Shown one piece after another: positions 53,110 through 63,244 of a DNA stretch of 64,000 nt. This DNA comes from Candidatus Rifleibacteriota bacterium (lineage in GTDB: Bacteria > Riflebacteria > Ozemobacteria > Ozemobacterales > Ozemobacteraceae), in assembly GCA_029565415.1 (NCBI GenBank), contig JAKQOH010000202.1, forward strand, positions 35,648-99,647, written 5' to 3'. Position 1 is the first letter of the stretch. Every line of letters starts with the position of its first letter. The translations under genes and the position numbers were made by a program. The notes beneath the pieces were generated by a model. The model saw only the letters and a list, made by a program, of their open reading frames with translations. It did no database searches and was not told the origin of the DNA.

Positions 53110-53793
53110 ATGATCGAACTCAAGAATGTCACCAAAATCTATCCGAACGGCGTCCGGGCGCTGAACAACGTTTCCCTGTCCGTGCCAAGGGGCGACTTCG
53201 TCTTTCTCGTCGGCCCCAGCGGCGCCGGCAAGAGCACGTTCCTCCGGCTGCTGTTCCGCGAAGAGCAGCCGACCGAGGGCCAGGTGCTGATCGACGGCAA
53301 GGACATCACGACGATGCCCGAGTCGCGCGTGCCGTTCCTGCGCCGCAACATGGGCATCGTCCTCCAGGATTTCCAGCTCCTGCAGCGGCGCACCGTCACG
53401 GAAAACGTCGCTTTCGGCCTGCGCGTGCTCGGAACCCCCGACAACATCATCCAGGCCCGCGTCCAAGAGGCCCTCGAACAGGTCGGCCTGTCGCACAAGC
53501 GGCGCATGTATCCCGACGAGCTGTCGGGCGGTGAACAGCAGCGCGTCTGTATCGCCCGCGCCCTCGTGAACAACCCGCTGATCCTGATCACCGACGAGCC
53601 GACCGGCAACCTCGATCCGATGATCTCGTTCGAGATCATGCAACTGTTCCTCGAGATCAACACGCGCGGCACGACGATCGTCATGGCCACGCACAACCAC
53701 AACCTCGTCAACAAGCTCCGCAAGCACGTCGTGGCCCTCGTCGAAGGCCGCGTCATCAAGGACGAGCAGGGCGGCACCTACGCCTATGAATGA
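53110..53793 (+). CDS. ftsE: Cell division ATP-binding protein FtsE
   Basis: 227 residues, normal for FtsE. ABC ATPase: Walker A GPSGAGKST, Q-loop NMGIVLQDFQLL, signature LSGGEQQR, Walker B LILITDEPTGNLDP. With FtsX it drives an EnvC-type murein-hydrolase activator at the septum. The start is chosen to fit the family N-terminus MIELKNVTKIYPNG. ftsX follows after 27 bases. Confidence 0.95.
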   Translation: MIELKNVTKIYPNGVRALNNVSLSVPRGDFVFLVGPSGAGKSTFLRLLFREEQPTEGQVLIDGKDITTMPESRVPFLRRNMGIVLQDFQLLQRRTVTENVAFGLRVLGTPDNIIQARVQEALEQVGLSHKRRMYPDELSGGEQQRVCIARALVNNPLILITDEPTGNLDPMISFEIMQLFLEINTRGTTIVMATHNHNLVNKLRKHVVALVEGRVIKDEQGGTYAYE

Positions 53794-53820
53794 CGCCGCC
53801 CGCGCACGGAGGACCGCCTG

Positions 53821-54723
53821 ATGTTCTCCTCCCTCTCGTTTTTCTTCACCGAAGCCGTCACGAGCTGCCGGCGCGCCGGCATGATGACATTCATCACCGT
53901 CTCGACAATCGCCGTGACGCTGCTTCTCATGGGCGCGTTCCTGCTCGCCGCCGTCACCACCGAAGGCTTCCTGCACCGGCTCCAGCAGGAGGCGCTCGTC
54001 ACGGCCTTCCTCGCCCCGAACACGCCGCGCGACCAGGTTCAGGCCCTGAAGCTGCGCCTGGCCCAGTTCGACGAGATAGAGCAGGCCGAGATCGTCTGGC
54101 CGGAAGCGGCCCTGAACGAGCTCTTCGCTGACGCGGCCGACCGGGAGCTCCTCCAGCTCGGCCTCGCCAGTGATTCGAACCCCCTTCCCCCGACCATTCG
54201 CATCAAAATGCGCGGCAGCCACGATCTCCAGTCCCTGCTCGCGAAGCTCAAGGGGCAACCCCCAATTGAGAGCGTCAGTTACGGGGAAGAAGCGTATCGC
54301 CAGTTCCAGGGCCTTTCCGAGCTGCTCTGGCTTGGCAGTCTGCTCGTGATCATTCTTCTCGGCCTCGCCTCGCTGTTCATCGTCTACAACACCGTCCGTC
54401 TGACCCTCTACATGCGCCGCGAGGAAATTGTCATCATGAAGCTGGTTGGTGCCACGAACTGGTTTATCCGATGGCCGTTTGTCATCGAGGGATTCCTGCA
54501 GGGCGTCGCCGGCGCGCTCCTGGCTTCGGTATTTCTCGTCTTCAGCTACAAGTTCATTCTGGCCCGGCTGGCCGTTCTCGTGCCCTTCTTCGCCATCCAG
54601 GTCGGCATCGCCCACCTGCTCAAGCTGTCCGTGAAGCTTCTGATGATGGGCATCGCGCTCGGCATCTCGGGAAGTCTGCTCTCCCTGCGCGACCTGAACT
54701 CCTTCTGCCGCGACGCGTCATGA
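53821..54723 (+). CDS. ftsX: Cell division permease FtsX
   Basis: 300 residues, ATG after GGAGG. Cytoplasmic start, membrane helix 1 (about 25-47: VSTIAVTLLLMGAFLLAAVT), extracytoplasmic loop (about 48-175), then three helices (about 178-200, 225-250, 265-285), as in FtsX/MacB-type permeases. It couples FtsE ATP hydrolysis to the periplasmic activator encoded next. The end overlaps the EnvC-like start (ATGA). Confidence 0.93.
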   Translation: MFSSLSFFFTEAVTSCRRAGMMTFITVSTIAVTLLLMGAFLLAAVTTEGFLHRLQQEALVTAFLAPNTPRDQVQALKLRLAQFDEIEQAEIVWPEAALNELFADAADRELLQLGLASDSNPLPPTIRIKMRGSHDLQSLLAKLKGQPPIESVSYGEEAYRQFQGLSELLWLGSLLVIILLGLASLFIVYNTVRLTLYMRREEIVIMKLVGATNWFIRWPFVIEGFLQGVAGALLASVFLVFSYKFILARLAVLVPFFAIQVGIAHLLKLSVKLLMMGIALGISGSLLSLRDLNSFCRDAS

Positions 54724-55967
54724 ACGGCCGCGCTCTTCTCGCCGCCGCCCTCCTGCTGACCGGGCTGCTCCACACCACTCCTGCCGCAGCCGCACCGGAA
54801 CGCCCCGGGCGCAACGGCCCCGGCATCGACGCCCTCCGCTCCGAGCTCGATGCCGTGCGGCTCCAGCTCGAATTTCTCGACGTGAAGGTCCGCGACACGC
54901 GCGGCCACGTGAGACGCCTCGAAGGCAAAATCGAAAAGCAGCAGGCCCGCATCGCCGAGCTTCAAACCACGCTCGACGCCATCGCCAGCGAGTCGGCCCA
55001 GCTCACGGCCCGCATCGCCTCGCTCACCGAGGCCCTCGAAGCCGGTCAGGCCCGCATGAGCGAGATCCGGCAACGATTTCGCAGCCGTCTCGTCCATCTC
55101 CATCGCGTCCGACAGAGCACGCTGGTTTCAAGCATCTTCACCGCCCGCGACCTGACCTCGTTCATCAGCCGCTCCGAGATGGTGCGCCACCTGATGCAGA
55201 GCGACCGGGATCTCCTCCGGGAATTGAACGAGCGGAAGCACCAGCTCGAAGCGGACACAGCCGAGATCCAATTGAAGCAGCAACGCCTCGCCGAACTCAC
55301 CGCGCAGACACTCAAAAGCCGTGAGGCCATCGAAGCCGAGGGGAACGCCCTTTCCGCGATGCTCCAGACCCTGCTTCTCGAGCGCAAAGTGTTTCTGGCA
55401 CGCCAGGAAAAACTGAAGAAAAGCCGTGACGCTCTCGAACGCGAGATGCAGGCTGTCGAATCCCAGCGGGCACGCGATCCCGAAGCCGTCGAACAGGAGC
55501 TCGACACAGCCCCTCCCCCCCAGACGGAGCGCCGCGGCGGCCAGGGGGCCCCACCCTCCTTCGTCGCCCCTCGGGCGGCCCCCGCACCGGATGCGTCCGG
55601 CGCCCGGTTCCGCTGGCCCATTGCCAATGTGGAGGGGCTGAGCTTTGAAAACACCGGGGGATCGGCTCCCCCCGCCCTCGAGCTGGTCATCACCGGAGAA
55701 ACCGAGATCCTGGCGGCAGCCCGCGGCAAGGTGCTGTTCAAGGGACCGGTCGGTCAGTTCGGCAACATCGTCATTCTGGGCCACAAGAACGGCTTTTCGA
55801 CCGTCTACGGCCGCCTCGACGACGTCTGGGTCGGCCTCGGCGAAGTCATTGAAGCTGGCGACACGATCGGCCGCATCCTCGGCAACCGACAGAATCGCCT
55901 TCACTTCGAGATCCGTCTCGCCGGCAAGAACGCCGATCCCCTCGCCCACCTCCCCAAACTCCGCTGA
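54720..55967 (+). CDS. envC: EnvC-like murein-hydrolase activator with degenerate LytM domain
   Basis: 415 residues from the ATG overlapping the ftsX stop. A signal peptide (about 1-24, TTPAAAAPE) is followed by a long coiled coil (about 40-270), a Pro-rich linker, and a LytM/M23-like domain (about 300-415). The usual Tyr-Ala-His-Leu is YGRLDD and the usual His-Leu-His is RLHFEIR, so two zinc ligands are lost; like E. coli EnvC it should activate an amidase rather than cut. Position after ftsEX strengthens the call. Confidence 0.88.
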   Translation: MNGRALLAAALLLTGLLHTTPAAAAPERPGRNGPGIDALRSELDAVRLQLEFLDVKVRDTRGHVRRLEGKIEKQQARIAELQTTLDAIASESAQLTARIASLTEALEAGQARMSEIRQRFRSRLVHLHRVRQSTLVSSIFTARDLTSFISRSEMVRHLMQSDRDLLRELNERKHQLEADTAEIQLKQQRLAELTAQTLKSREAIEAEGNALSAMLQTLLLERKVFLARQEKLKKSRDALEREMQAVESQRARDPEAVEQELDTAPPPQTERRGGQGAPPSFVAPRAAPAPDASGARFRWPIANVEGLSFENTGGSAPPALELVITGETEILAAARGKVLFKGPVGQFGNIVILGHKNGFSTVYGRLDDVWVGLGEVIEAGDTIGRILGNRQNRLHFEIRLAGKNADPLAHLPKLR

Positions 55968-55987
55968 CCCCTGCCATCCTTTCGTTC

Positions 55988-56010
55988 GGGGCGGGTTTGA
56001 AACCCGCCCC
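55988..56010. repeat. Perfect 23-base hairpin (inverted repeat)
   Basis: GGGGCGGGTTT (55988-55998), one base, AAACCCGCCCC (56000-56010): 11-base perfect arms, with no T-run. It lies 20 bases after the EnvC-like stop and could be a repeat-family member or a stable 3' hairpin. Confidence 0.85.
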
Positions 56011-56042
56011 CTCTAGAACCTATGAAGATGCATGAGCCCCTG

Positions 56043-56070
56043 TTGACGGGTGGGCGGTGTGTGATACACT
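56043..56070 (+). promoter_or_regulatory. Promoter for the C-terminal processing protease gene
   Basis: TTGACG (56043-56048), 16-base spacer, TACACT (56065-56070). Confidence 0.55.
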
Positions 56071-56077
56071 GGGGCAT

Positions 56078-56107
56078 CCCTGCCTCTCCGGCAAGGGGCT
56101 TTCTTTT
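56078..56107 (+). terminator. Terminator-like hairpin in the ctpA leader (possible attenuator)
   Basis: CCCTGCC pairs with GGCA(A)GGG around a 5-base loop and is followed by CTTTCTTTT. It stands between promoter and start codon of the protease gene, where it could attenuate transcription. Confidence 0.35.
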
Positions 56108-56133
56108 CGCACGGTAATCGAAGGAGTCACTCA

Positions 56134-57507
56134 ATGAACCGGTTCTCCCCCCGCCGTCTTGCATCCTCCCTGCCCTTCATCGCGCTGTTGATCGTTCTTG
56201 TCGCAGGTGCGGCCGGCGCGTCGTCGACCAATATCACCTACTTCAAATCGGTCGACCTGATACGCAAGGTGATGGAGCTGATCAAGTCCGACTACGTCGA
56301 TGAGAACATCGACGAGCAGAAGCTGATCTACGGGGCCATCGAGGGCATGCTCGGAACACTCGACGATCCGTATACCCGGTTCATGGAGCCGAAATCCTTC
56401 AAGGAAATGCAGACCGAGACCCAGGGCGAATTCGGCGGCCTCGGCATCGTCATCACCGTGAAGAACAAGGTGCTGACCGTCATCTCCCCGATCGAGGACA
56501 CCCCGGCTTTCCGCGCCGGCATCAAGGCCGGCGACATGATCCTCAAAATCGATGGCAAGGATGTTGCCGACATCGCGCTGCATGATGCCGTGAAGCTGCT
56601 CCGCGGACCCGAGGGGACGAAGGTCACGATCAACGTGATCCGCGAGGGCGACAAGGAAGCGAAGGACTACACGCTGATCCGCGAGATCATCAAGATCCCG
56701 AGCATCAAGTTCTGGGTCATCAAGCCCAACATCGGCTACATCCGGCTCACCCAGTTCATCCAGACCTCAGCCGAGGATCTCGAGAAGGCCATGATTGCCC
56801 TCGAGAAGGAGAAGGTCTCCTCGATCATCCTCGATCTGCGCAATAATCCGGGCGGTCTGCTGACCGCAGCCGTCGAAGTCGGCCGCAAATTCATCCCCAA
56901 GGGCGATATCGTCTCGATCAAGGGCCGCGACGGGGAAAAGAGCACCTACAGCTCCTTCTTCCAATCCCATCCGATGCTCCCGCTCGTGGTCCTGATCAAC
57001 GAGGGTTCGGCCTCCGCCTCCGAGATCGTGGCCGGCGCGATCAAGGACAACAAGCGCGGCCTGCTCGTCGGTCGCAAATCCTTCGGCAAGGGTTCGGTCC
57101 AGACGGTCATCTCCCTGAATGACGGTTCGGCGATGGCCCTCACGACGGCGCTCTACTACACCCCCTCGGGCGTGAACATCCACAAGAAGGGAATCGAGCC
57201 CGACATCGACGTCGAGCTTCCCAAGCTGACCGAGGCCGATCGCGAAGAGATCACGAAGGCCATCGAGGCCGAGGAAAAGCAGCAGAAACTCGCCGACAAG
57301 GCCAGTCCCACGGCCGAAATTGCCAGCGGCACCCCGGTCGCGAGCCCGACCGCGGCTGTCGCCTCGCTCAGCGGCTTCATCGAGCCGCCGGACAGCCTTT
57401 CGAAGGGCAGCATCCAGTATTACATCGTGAACAGGTTCGACACCCAGCTCCAGCGGGCCGTCGACGTGCTCAAGTCGGCCGAGATCTTCACCGGCCTCAA
57501 GCAGTGA
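56134..57507 (+). CDS. ctpA: Carboxyl-terminal processing protease (S41)
   Basis: 457 residues, ATG after GAAGGAGTCACTCA. Signal peptide about 1-29, then a PDZ domain (about 85-165: FGGLGIVITVKNKVLTVISP) and the S41 protease with catalytic serine in GSASASEIV and lysine in GRKSFGKGSVQT. It trims or degrades periplasmic proteins from the C-terminus. The C-terminal extension (about 380-457) carries an Ala/Thr/Pro-rich linker. In many bacteria Ctp follows envC/ftsX, as here. The pseudopilin cassette follows 13 bases after its stop. Confidence 0.94.
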   Translation: MNRFSPRRLASSLPFIALLIVLVAGAAGASSTNITYFKSVDLIRKVMELIKSDYVDENIDEQKLIYGAIEGMLGTLDDPYTRFMEPKSFKEMQTETQGEFGGLGIVITVKNKVLTVISPIEDTPAFRAGIKAGDMILKIDGKDVADIALHDAVKLLRGPEGTKVTINVIREGDKEAKDYTLIREIIKIPSIKFWVIKPNIGYIRLTQFIQTSAEDLEKAMIALEKEKVSSIILDLRNNPGGLLTAAVEVGRKFIPKGDIVSIKGRDGEKSTYSSFFQSHPMLPLVVLINEGSASASEIVAGAIKDNKRGLLVGRKSFGKGSVQTVISLNDGSAMALTTALYYTPSGVNIHKKGIEPDIDVELPKLTEADREEITKAIEAEEKQQKLADKASPTAEIASGTPVASPTAAVASLSGFIEPPDSLSKGSIQYYIVNRFDTQLQRAVDVLKSAEIFTGLKQ

Positions 57508-57520
57508 CGATTTACATCTC

Positions 57521-58207
57521 ATGATATATATTCGACGACGTCACACCCGGGATGCCGGCGACCGCCGGCAGGGTGTGACGCTCGTCGAGATCATGGTGGC
57601 CAGCACGATCATCGCCCTGATCGCGGCGGTGACCTTCCCCGTCTACAAGCTGATCCAGCAGCGGGAGAAGGAGAAGCGGCTCCGCGAGATCCTCGACAAC
57701 GTCCGCGGCGCGATCTACGGCAATCCCGTCTCGAACGCGAACAGGGTCTATAACAAAGGCTATAGACTTTATGTGATCCACGAACTGGCCAACAAAATTG
57801 ATGACAAGAACCCGACGTCCCTGGCGCGCCAGGATGCCCTTGCGACAGGAATCGCCTATTTGGTGGATCATCACCTCGACATACCGTTTTGCCCTGCCTC
57901 CCTGACAAGCCGGTCGCCGCTATCAATCCCCTCCTTCGACGTCGCAACCGGCACGGGAAGCCTCGCTGGTACGGCGACGATCGAGATCAAACGCCTGTTC
58001 CTGCGGCATATCCCCCCCCACCCCTTCACGGGCTGGAATCCCAACGCCCGGTGGGAGTTCGTTCCGGCCACCTGCTCCAGCGGTCTGGCCACGCTCCAGG
58101 CCACCGGTTCGGCCGAGTGGCAGGCGAGTCTCGCGACGGGCGTGAAGAACATCGTCTCGCGGGGCGCCGGCCTCGCGCTCGACGGCACCAGCACGGATGA
58201 GTGGTGA
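57521..58207 (+). CDS. GspG-like prepilin 1
   Basis: 228 residues. A leader ending DRRQG precedes VTLVEIMVASTIIALIAAVT, with Glu at mature position 5, then PVYKLIQQREKEKRLREIL as in GspG. It has a clear extra region after ~70 residues not typical of GspG, making it larger. A GCAGTGA context gives no strong ribosome site; it may be coupled to ctpA. AT-rich codons span 57747-57773. Confidence 0.85.
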   Translation: MIYIRRRHTRDAGDRRQGVTLVEIMVASTIIALIAAVTFPVYKLIQQREKEKRLREILDNVRGAIYGNPVSNANRVYNKGYRLYVIHELANKIDDKNPTSLARQDALATGIAYLVDHHLDIPFCPASLTSRSPLSIPSFDVATGTGSLAGTATIEIKRLFLRHIPPHPFTGWNPNARWEFVPATCSSGLATLQATGSAEWQASLATGVKNIVSRGAGLALDGTSTDEW

Positions 58208-58208
58208 G

Positions 58209-58781
58209 ATGACGATGCACGCTGCCAGTGAACGAAAAACATCTCCCCATGCGGGTCTGACGATCATGGAGATCCTGGTCGTGGTCGTGATCATCGGAGT
58301 GGTCTCGTTCGGCCTCGTCCCGGTCGCCGAGATCGCCTTCGTCCGCCTCAAAGAGACCGAGCTCCAAGACAACCTGCTGAAAATGCGCAGCGCGATCAGC
58401 CGCTGGCGCTACGATTGTGAAGCCGCTGCCCGGCGGGCTCCCGGCGTCGATGCATTCAAGATTCCGGATTGTAACCTGTACCCCCCGGACCTCCTGGCCC
58501 TCACCAAGTCGATGCCGTTCACCATCTACGACGTGGACGGCAATGCGACGGCGACATTCTATCCCCGACCGTATCTCGCCAGGATCGAGAATGATCCGTT
58601 CGTGGGGGCGCCCATCTGGTTCCAGTGGTATGCCTCCGGCACCGTCGTGGCGACGTACAGCATCGGAAACGTGAGCCCGGCCGTAGCCACCGGTGTCTAC
58701 GACGTTTCTCCGCACACGGATCCCGCCGTGCGGCGGGGCTTCATGACGGCCCTCGACGGCACCAGCTACGCCGACTGGTGA
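58209..58781 (+). CDS. GspG-like prepilin 2
   Basis: 190 residues from the ATG one base after the preceding stop; an in-frame ATG at 58197 is possible. A leader ending in SPHAG precedes LTIMEILVVVVIIGVVSFG with Glu at mature position 5, then FVRLKETELQDNLLKMRSAI, the GspG-like N-terminal helix extension. Both this and the previous protein end in a similar ALDGTS-x-x-x-W tail (LALDGTSTDEW and TALDGTSYADW), indicating that they are paralogues. Confidence 0.85.
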   Translation: MTMHAASERKTSPHAGLTIMEILVVVVIIGVVSFGLVPVAEIAFVRLKETELQDNLLKMRSAISRWRYDCEAAARRAPGVDAFKIPDCNLYPPDLLALTKSMPFTIYDVDGNATATFYPRPYLARIENDPFVGAPIWFQWYASGTVVATYSIGNVSPAVATGVYDVSPHTDPAVRRGFMTALDGTSYADW

Positions 58782-58817
58782 TCCATGTGATGCAGACATC
58801 TCGGCACAACGAACCAC

Positions 58818-58873
58818 AGAGGCACGGAACCACAGAGAACCAGCATCTTCGAGCTCTGTGTCTCCGTGCCTCT
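58818..58873. repeat. Inverted repeat built of ACAGAG/GGCACGG blocks
   Basis: AGAGGCACGGA (58818-58828) pairs with TCCGTGCCTCT (58863-58873) and CACAGAG (58831-58837) with CTCTGTG (58854-58860), with a 2-base mismatch and a 16-base loop. The left arm also contains an ACCACAGAG direct repeat. It sits in the 195-base gap between pseudopilin genes 2 and 3. Confidence 0.8.
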
Positions 58874-58975
58874 TCGGGGAAACGTTCTCGAATTATTCGG
58901 CATGATATATTTCCGGGGAACTTCGCGGATCACGTCGTTCCAGACCCCGGCGAAGGAATCGGAACAGGAGGTTGC

Positions 58976-59623
58976 ATGCGTATCGAACATCGAAGAAGGG
59001 CCGGGTTCAGCCTGATGGAGCTGATCGTGGTGGTCACGATCATCGTCATCCTGACGGGGATCGCGGTTCCGTATTACAATGATTATATAATGGACGCCCG
59101 TCGTTCGACGCTCAAACAGAATGTGGCCAACTTCCGGAAAGTGATCAGCGAGTTTCGGGCCGACCAGGGACGCGGGCCGTTCCAGGTTCCGTTCATAACC
59201 GGTTCTACGGTTGAGGACGTGCGTTCTCCTCTGGGTGCTACCGATTCGGAGCTGGTCGCCGGCCCTCTTCAGATAATCCGCGTAGGCGGCAGTATCACCC
59301 CGAAGCGCCGGCCCGGCTTCAAGTATCTTCCGGCGCTTCCGGTCCTCGAGGATCCCCAGACGACGGAACGCATGGACTGGACTGCAACCGGATCGACGCT
59401 GTTCTTCGTCGAGGATGGCGGCTCCCCCGTCGGCCAGTTCGATTTCGACAAGGATTTCGCCTTCATCGACACCAATGCGAATGCCGCCTTCGACGGGGAA
59501 GCGACGGATACGGTCCAGTTCCTCTTCAACGGCAAATCGTCATCGGTGTATATCGGAAGCCCCGCCAATCCCCTCGATTACTCCGACATCATCGTCACCG
59601 ACTCCCAGGGGGTCTCCTACTGA
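58976..59623 (+). CDS. GspG-like prepilin 3
   Basis: 215 residues, ATG after AGGAGGTTGC, the best ribosome site of the three. A leader MRIEHRRRAG precedes FSLMELIVVVTIIVILTGIA (Glu at mature position 5), then PYYNDYIMDARRSTLKQNVA. The mature chain FRADQGRGPFQVP-like segment follows the GspG style. It ends in front of a terminator, with pilB starting a new transcript. AT-rich codons at 59071-59092. Confidence 0.87.
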   Translation: MRIEHRRRAGFSLMELIVVVTIIVILTGIAVPYYNDYIMDARRSTLKQNVANFRKVISEFRADQGRGPFQVPFITGSTVEDVRSPLGATDSELVAGPLQIIRVGGSITPKRRPGFKYLPALPVLEDPQTTERMDWTATGSTLFFVEDGGSPVGQFDFDKDFAFIDTNANAAFDGEATDTVQFLFNGKSSSVYIGSPANPLDYSDIIVTDSQGVSY

Positions 59624-59642
59624 CGGATTCACGGAAATCACC

Positions 59643-59673
59643 CGCCCGCCCCTTCCGGCCGGGCGTTTTTTTT
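59643..59673 (+). terminator. Rho-independent terminator after the GspG-like cassette
   Basis: CGCCCG (59643-59648) pairs with CGGGCG (59660-59665) and is followed by eight T residues (59666-59673). Confidence 0.85.
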
Positions 59674-59688
59674 GCACGAAACCTCCAT

Positions 59689-59717
59689 TTGATGAGTGGG
59701 ACGTGCAACGCTATAAT
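59689..59717 (+). promoter_or_regulatory. Promoter for pilB-pilMNO
   Basis: TTGATG (59689-59694), 17-base spacer, perfect TATAAT (59712-59717), about 75 bases before the pilB ATG. This agrees with the preceding terminator as an operon boundary. Confidence 0.75.
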
Positions 59718-59790
59718 GAATTCCGGTTTTTTTCGTCAACAACGGCGGACCTGCTGCCGATACTGTCAAGGAAGAACTTCTGGAGAAGCC

Positions 59791-61554
<1,764 letters not shown>

Positions 61555-61560
61555 GAGCTT

Positions 61561-62631
61561 ATGGCGAGTCCAAGCGGGTCTGCCTGCAATCTCGTCCTCG
61601 ATCTGGGAACGCACCGGATGCGTCTGTTGCGTCTCGAATCCGCCGCACCTGGCAACATCCGGCTCAAGCAGCTGACGCTGGCCGATTCCCCGCGCGAGTT
61701 CGTCGCCTCGGCGTTCATCGAGTACCCGATCATGGATCCGCTGCCGGTTGAAAAGGCTATCCGGAGCCTGGTTTCGACGTCGAAAGCCGGCTACGAGAGC
61801 ACCCTGGTGCTTCTGCCCGACCATGCCTCGCTCATGAACCTGATGATCGCCCCTCCGCGCTACTCGAAGAAGGAGCTGGAGGAATCGATCCGGGAGGACT
61901 TTTCCCCCATCATGCCCCTTCCGCTCGAGCACTGGTATATCGTCCACCAGAGCCTGGGAATGTGGGAGGAAGACGAGATCACGCTCGCCGTCGCCACGAT
62001 CAAGAACAACCTGCTCGAAGCCGGCGGCATCATCCAGCGCTCCGGCCTCAACCCCCAGACCATCGATGTCAACATCCTCAACGTTTCGAACCTGATCGAA
62101 CATTATCTGAACGCCTCCGAGAACCAGGGCCGGAATATCGCCCTCGTCCATCTCGGCAACGAGACGACCTCGATCGGCGTGTTCCGGGACGGCCAGCTGC
62201 GGACCCTGGTCAACCGCCCGGTCGGCTCCTACGACTTCACCAAGCAGATCAGCAAGCATTTCCATGTTCCCGACAGCGAGGCCGAGCAGTTCAAGCGGAA
62301 CGAGGTGTTCTTCCTGCCGGAGTTTTCCCCGGAGCAGGAGAATCTCTACAACTATACGGTCATCAAGAACGTCTTCGCCGTCCTGACGCGTGAAATATTC
62401 TCCGCTATGGAAGCCTTCCTGACCAAGTTCCGCGAGTTCACGATCCAGGAAGTCATCCTTTCGGGCGGAGGTGCCAACTTCCAGAATCTGCCGGTCATGC
62501 TCGCCGCGAACCTGAACACCAGCGTGCGGTATGTGGCAGACCTCTACGCGCTCCAGATCGCCGGGAAACCCGCCGACGTCTCGGAACGCAATGAACTCGC
62601 CGCAGCCTGCGGCGCGTTCCTGAGGGAGTAA
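61561..62631 (+). CDS. pilM: Type IV pilus inner-membrane platform protein PilM
   Basis: 356 residues, actin/FtsA-like. The start fits LVLDLGTHRMRLLRLE, the phosphate-binding loop of the actin-like fold, and NIALVHLGNETTSIGVF is the second nucleotide segment. The SHS2-type insert is in between. PilM binds the cytoplasmic N-terminus of PilN and connects the platform with PilB. GGAG precedes ATG. Confidence 0.93.
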   Translation: MASPSGSACNLVLDLGTHRMRLLRLESAAPGNIRLKQLTLADSPREFVASAFIEYPIMDPLPVEKAIRSLVSTSKAGYESTLVLLPDHASLMNLMIAPPRYSKKELEESIREDFSPIMPLPLEHWYIVHQSLGMWEEDEITLAVATIKNNLLEAGGIIQRSGLNPQTIDVNILNVSNLIEHYLNASENQGRNIALVHLGNETTSIGVFRDGQLRTLVNRPVGSYDFTKQISKHFHVPDSEAEQFKRNEVFFLPEFSPEQENLYNYTVIKNVFAVLTREIFSAMEAFLTKFREFTIQEVILSGGGANFQNLPVMLAANLNTSVRYVADLYALQIAGKPADVSERNELAAACGAFLRE

Positions 62632-62635
62632 TCGC

Positions 62636-63208
62636 ATGAAATTCCAGATCGATCTGCTTCCGAAGGAGTACAAGAGCCTACCGGCCGACCTCACGGGCTT
62701 CGTGCTCGCCGCCGTCGCCATCCTGCTCTGCCTCTCCTGGACCATCTCCTCCTACATGAAGAACACGTCGGAGCAGTTCAAGGTCCAGCAGCAGGTCGAC
62801 GCTGCCATGAAAGACCTGCGGGATCTGAACCAGCGGATTGGCGAGCTCCAGCCTCCCGTCGCGCAGATCAACTCCCTCAAGAGCAGCATCGAGTTCATCA
62901 ACACCAATCTCGACACGCCGGGCACGTCGTGGGTCGACTTCCTGTATGCCTTCGAGTCGACCGTGCCTGAGCGGATCTACATCTCCGACATCAATCCCAA
63001 GGATTTTTCGGGCAAGAGCGGCCTGGCGTTCACGGTGAACGGCGAGGGGGCCACGATCTACGATGTCCTCGATTACGTCTCGAGTCTGCAGAAATCCCCG
63101 AATTTCACCGGCGTCTATCTGAAGCAGAACTCGACACGGGCCATCGAGAACGGCACCGTCACCTCCTTCGTCCTGAGCTTCACTTACGTTCCGGCCGGGA
63201 AGAAGTAA
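62636..63208 (+). CDS. pilN: Type IV pilus platform protein PilN
   Basis: 190 residues. The N-terminus MKFQIDLLPKEYK carries the PilM-binding I-D/N-L-L-P motif; one membrane helix (about 22-40) and a periplasmic coiled coil plus ferredoxin-like domain follow. Start four bases after the pilM stop. Confidence 0.92.
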   Translation: MKFQIDLLPKEYKSLPADLTGFVLAAVAILLCLSWTISSYMKNTSEQFKVQQQVDAAMKDLRDLNQRIGELQPPVAQINSLKSSIEFINTNLDTPGTSWVDFLYAFESTVPERIYISDINPKDFSGKSGLAFTVNGEGATIYDVLDYVSSLQKSPNFTGVYLKQNSTRAIENGTVTSFVLSFTYVPAGKK

Positions 63209-63244
63209 CGAGATGAACAACGGCTCCAGCACGGGAGGACAAGA

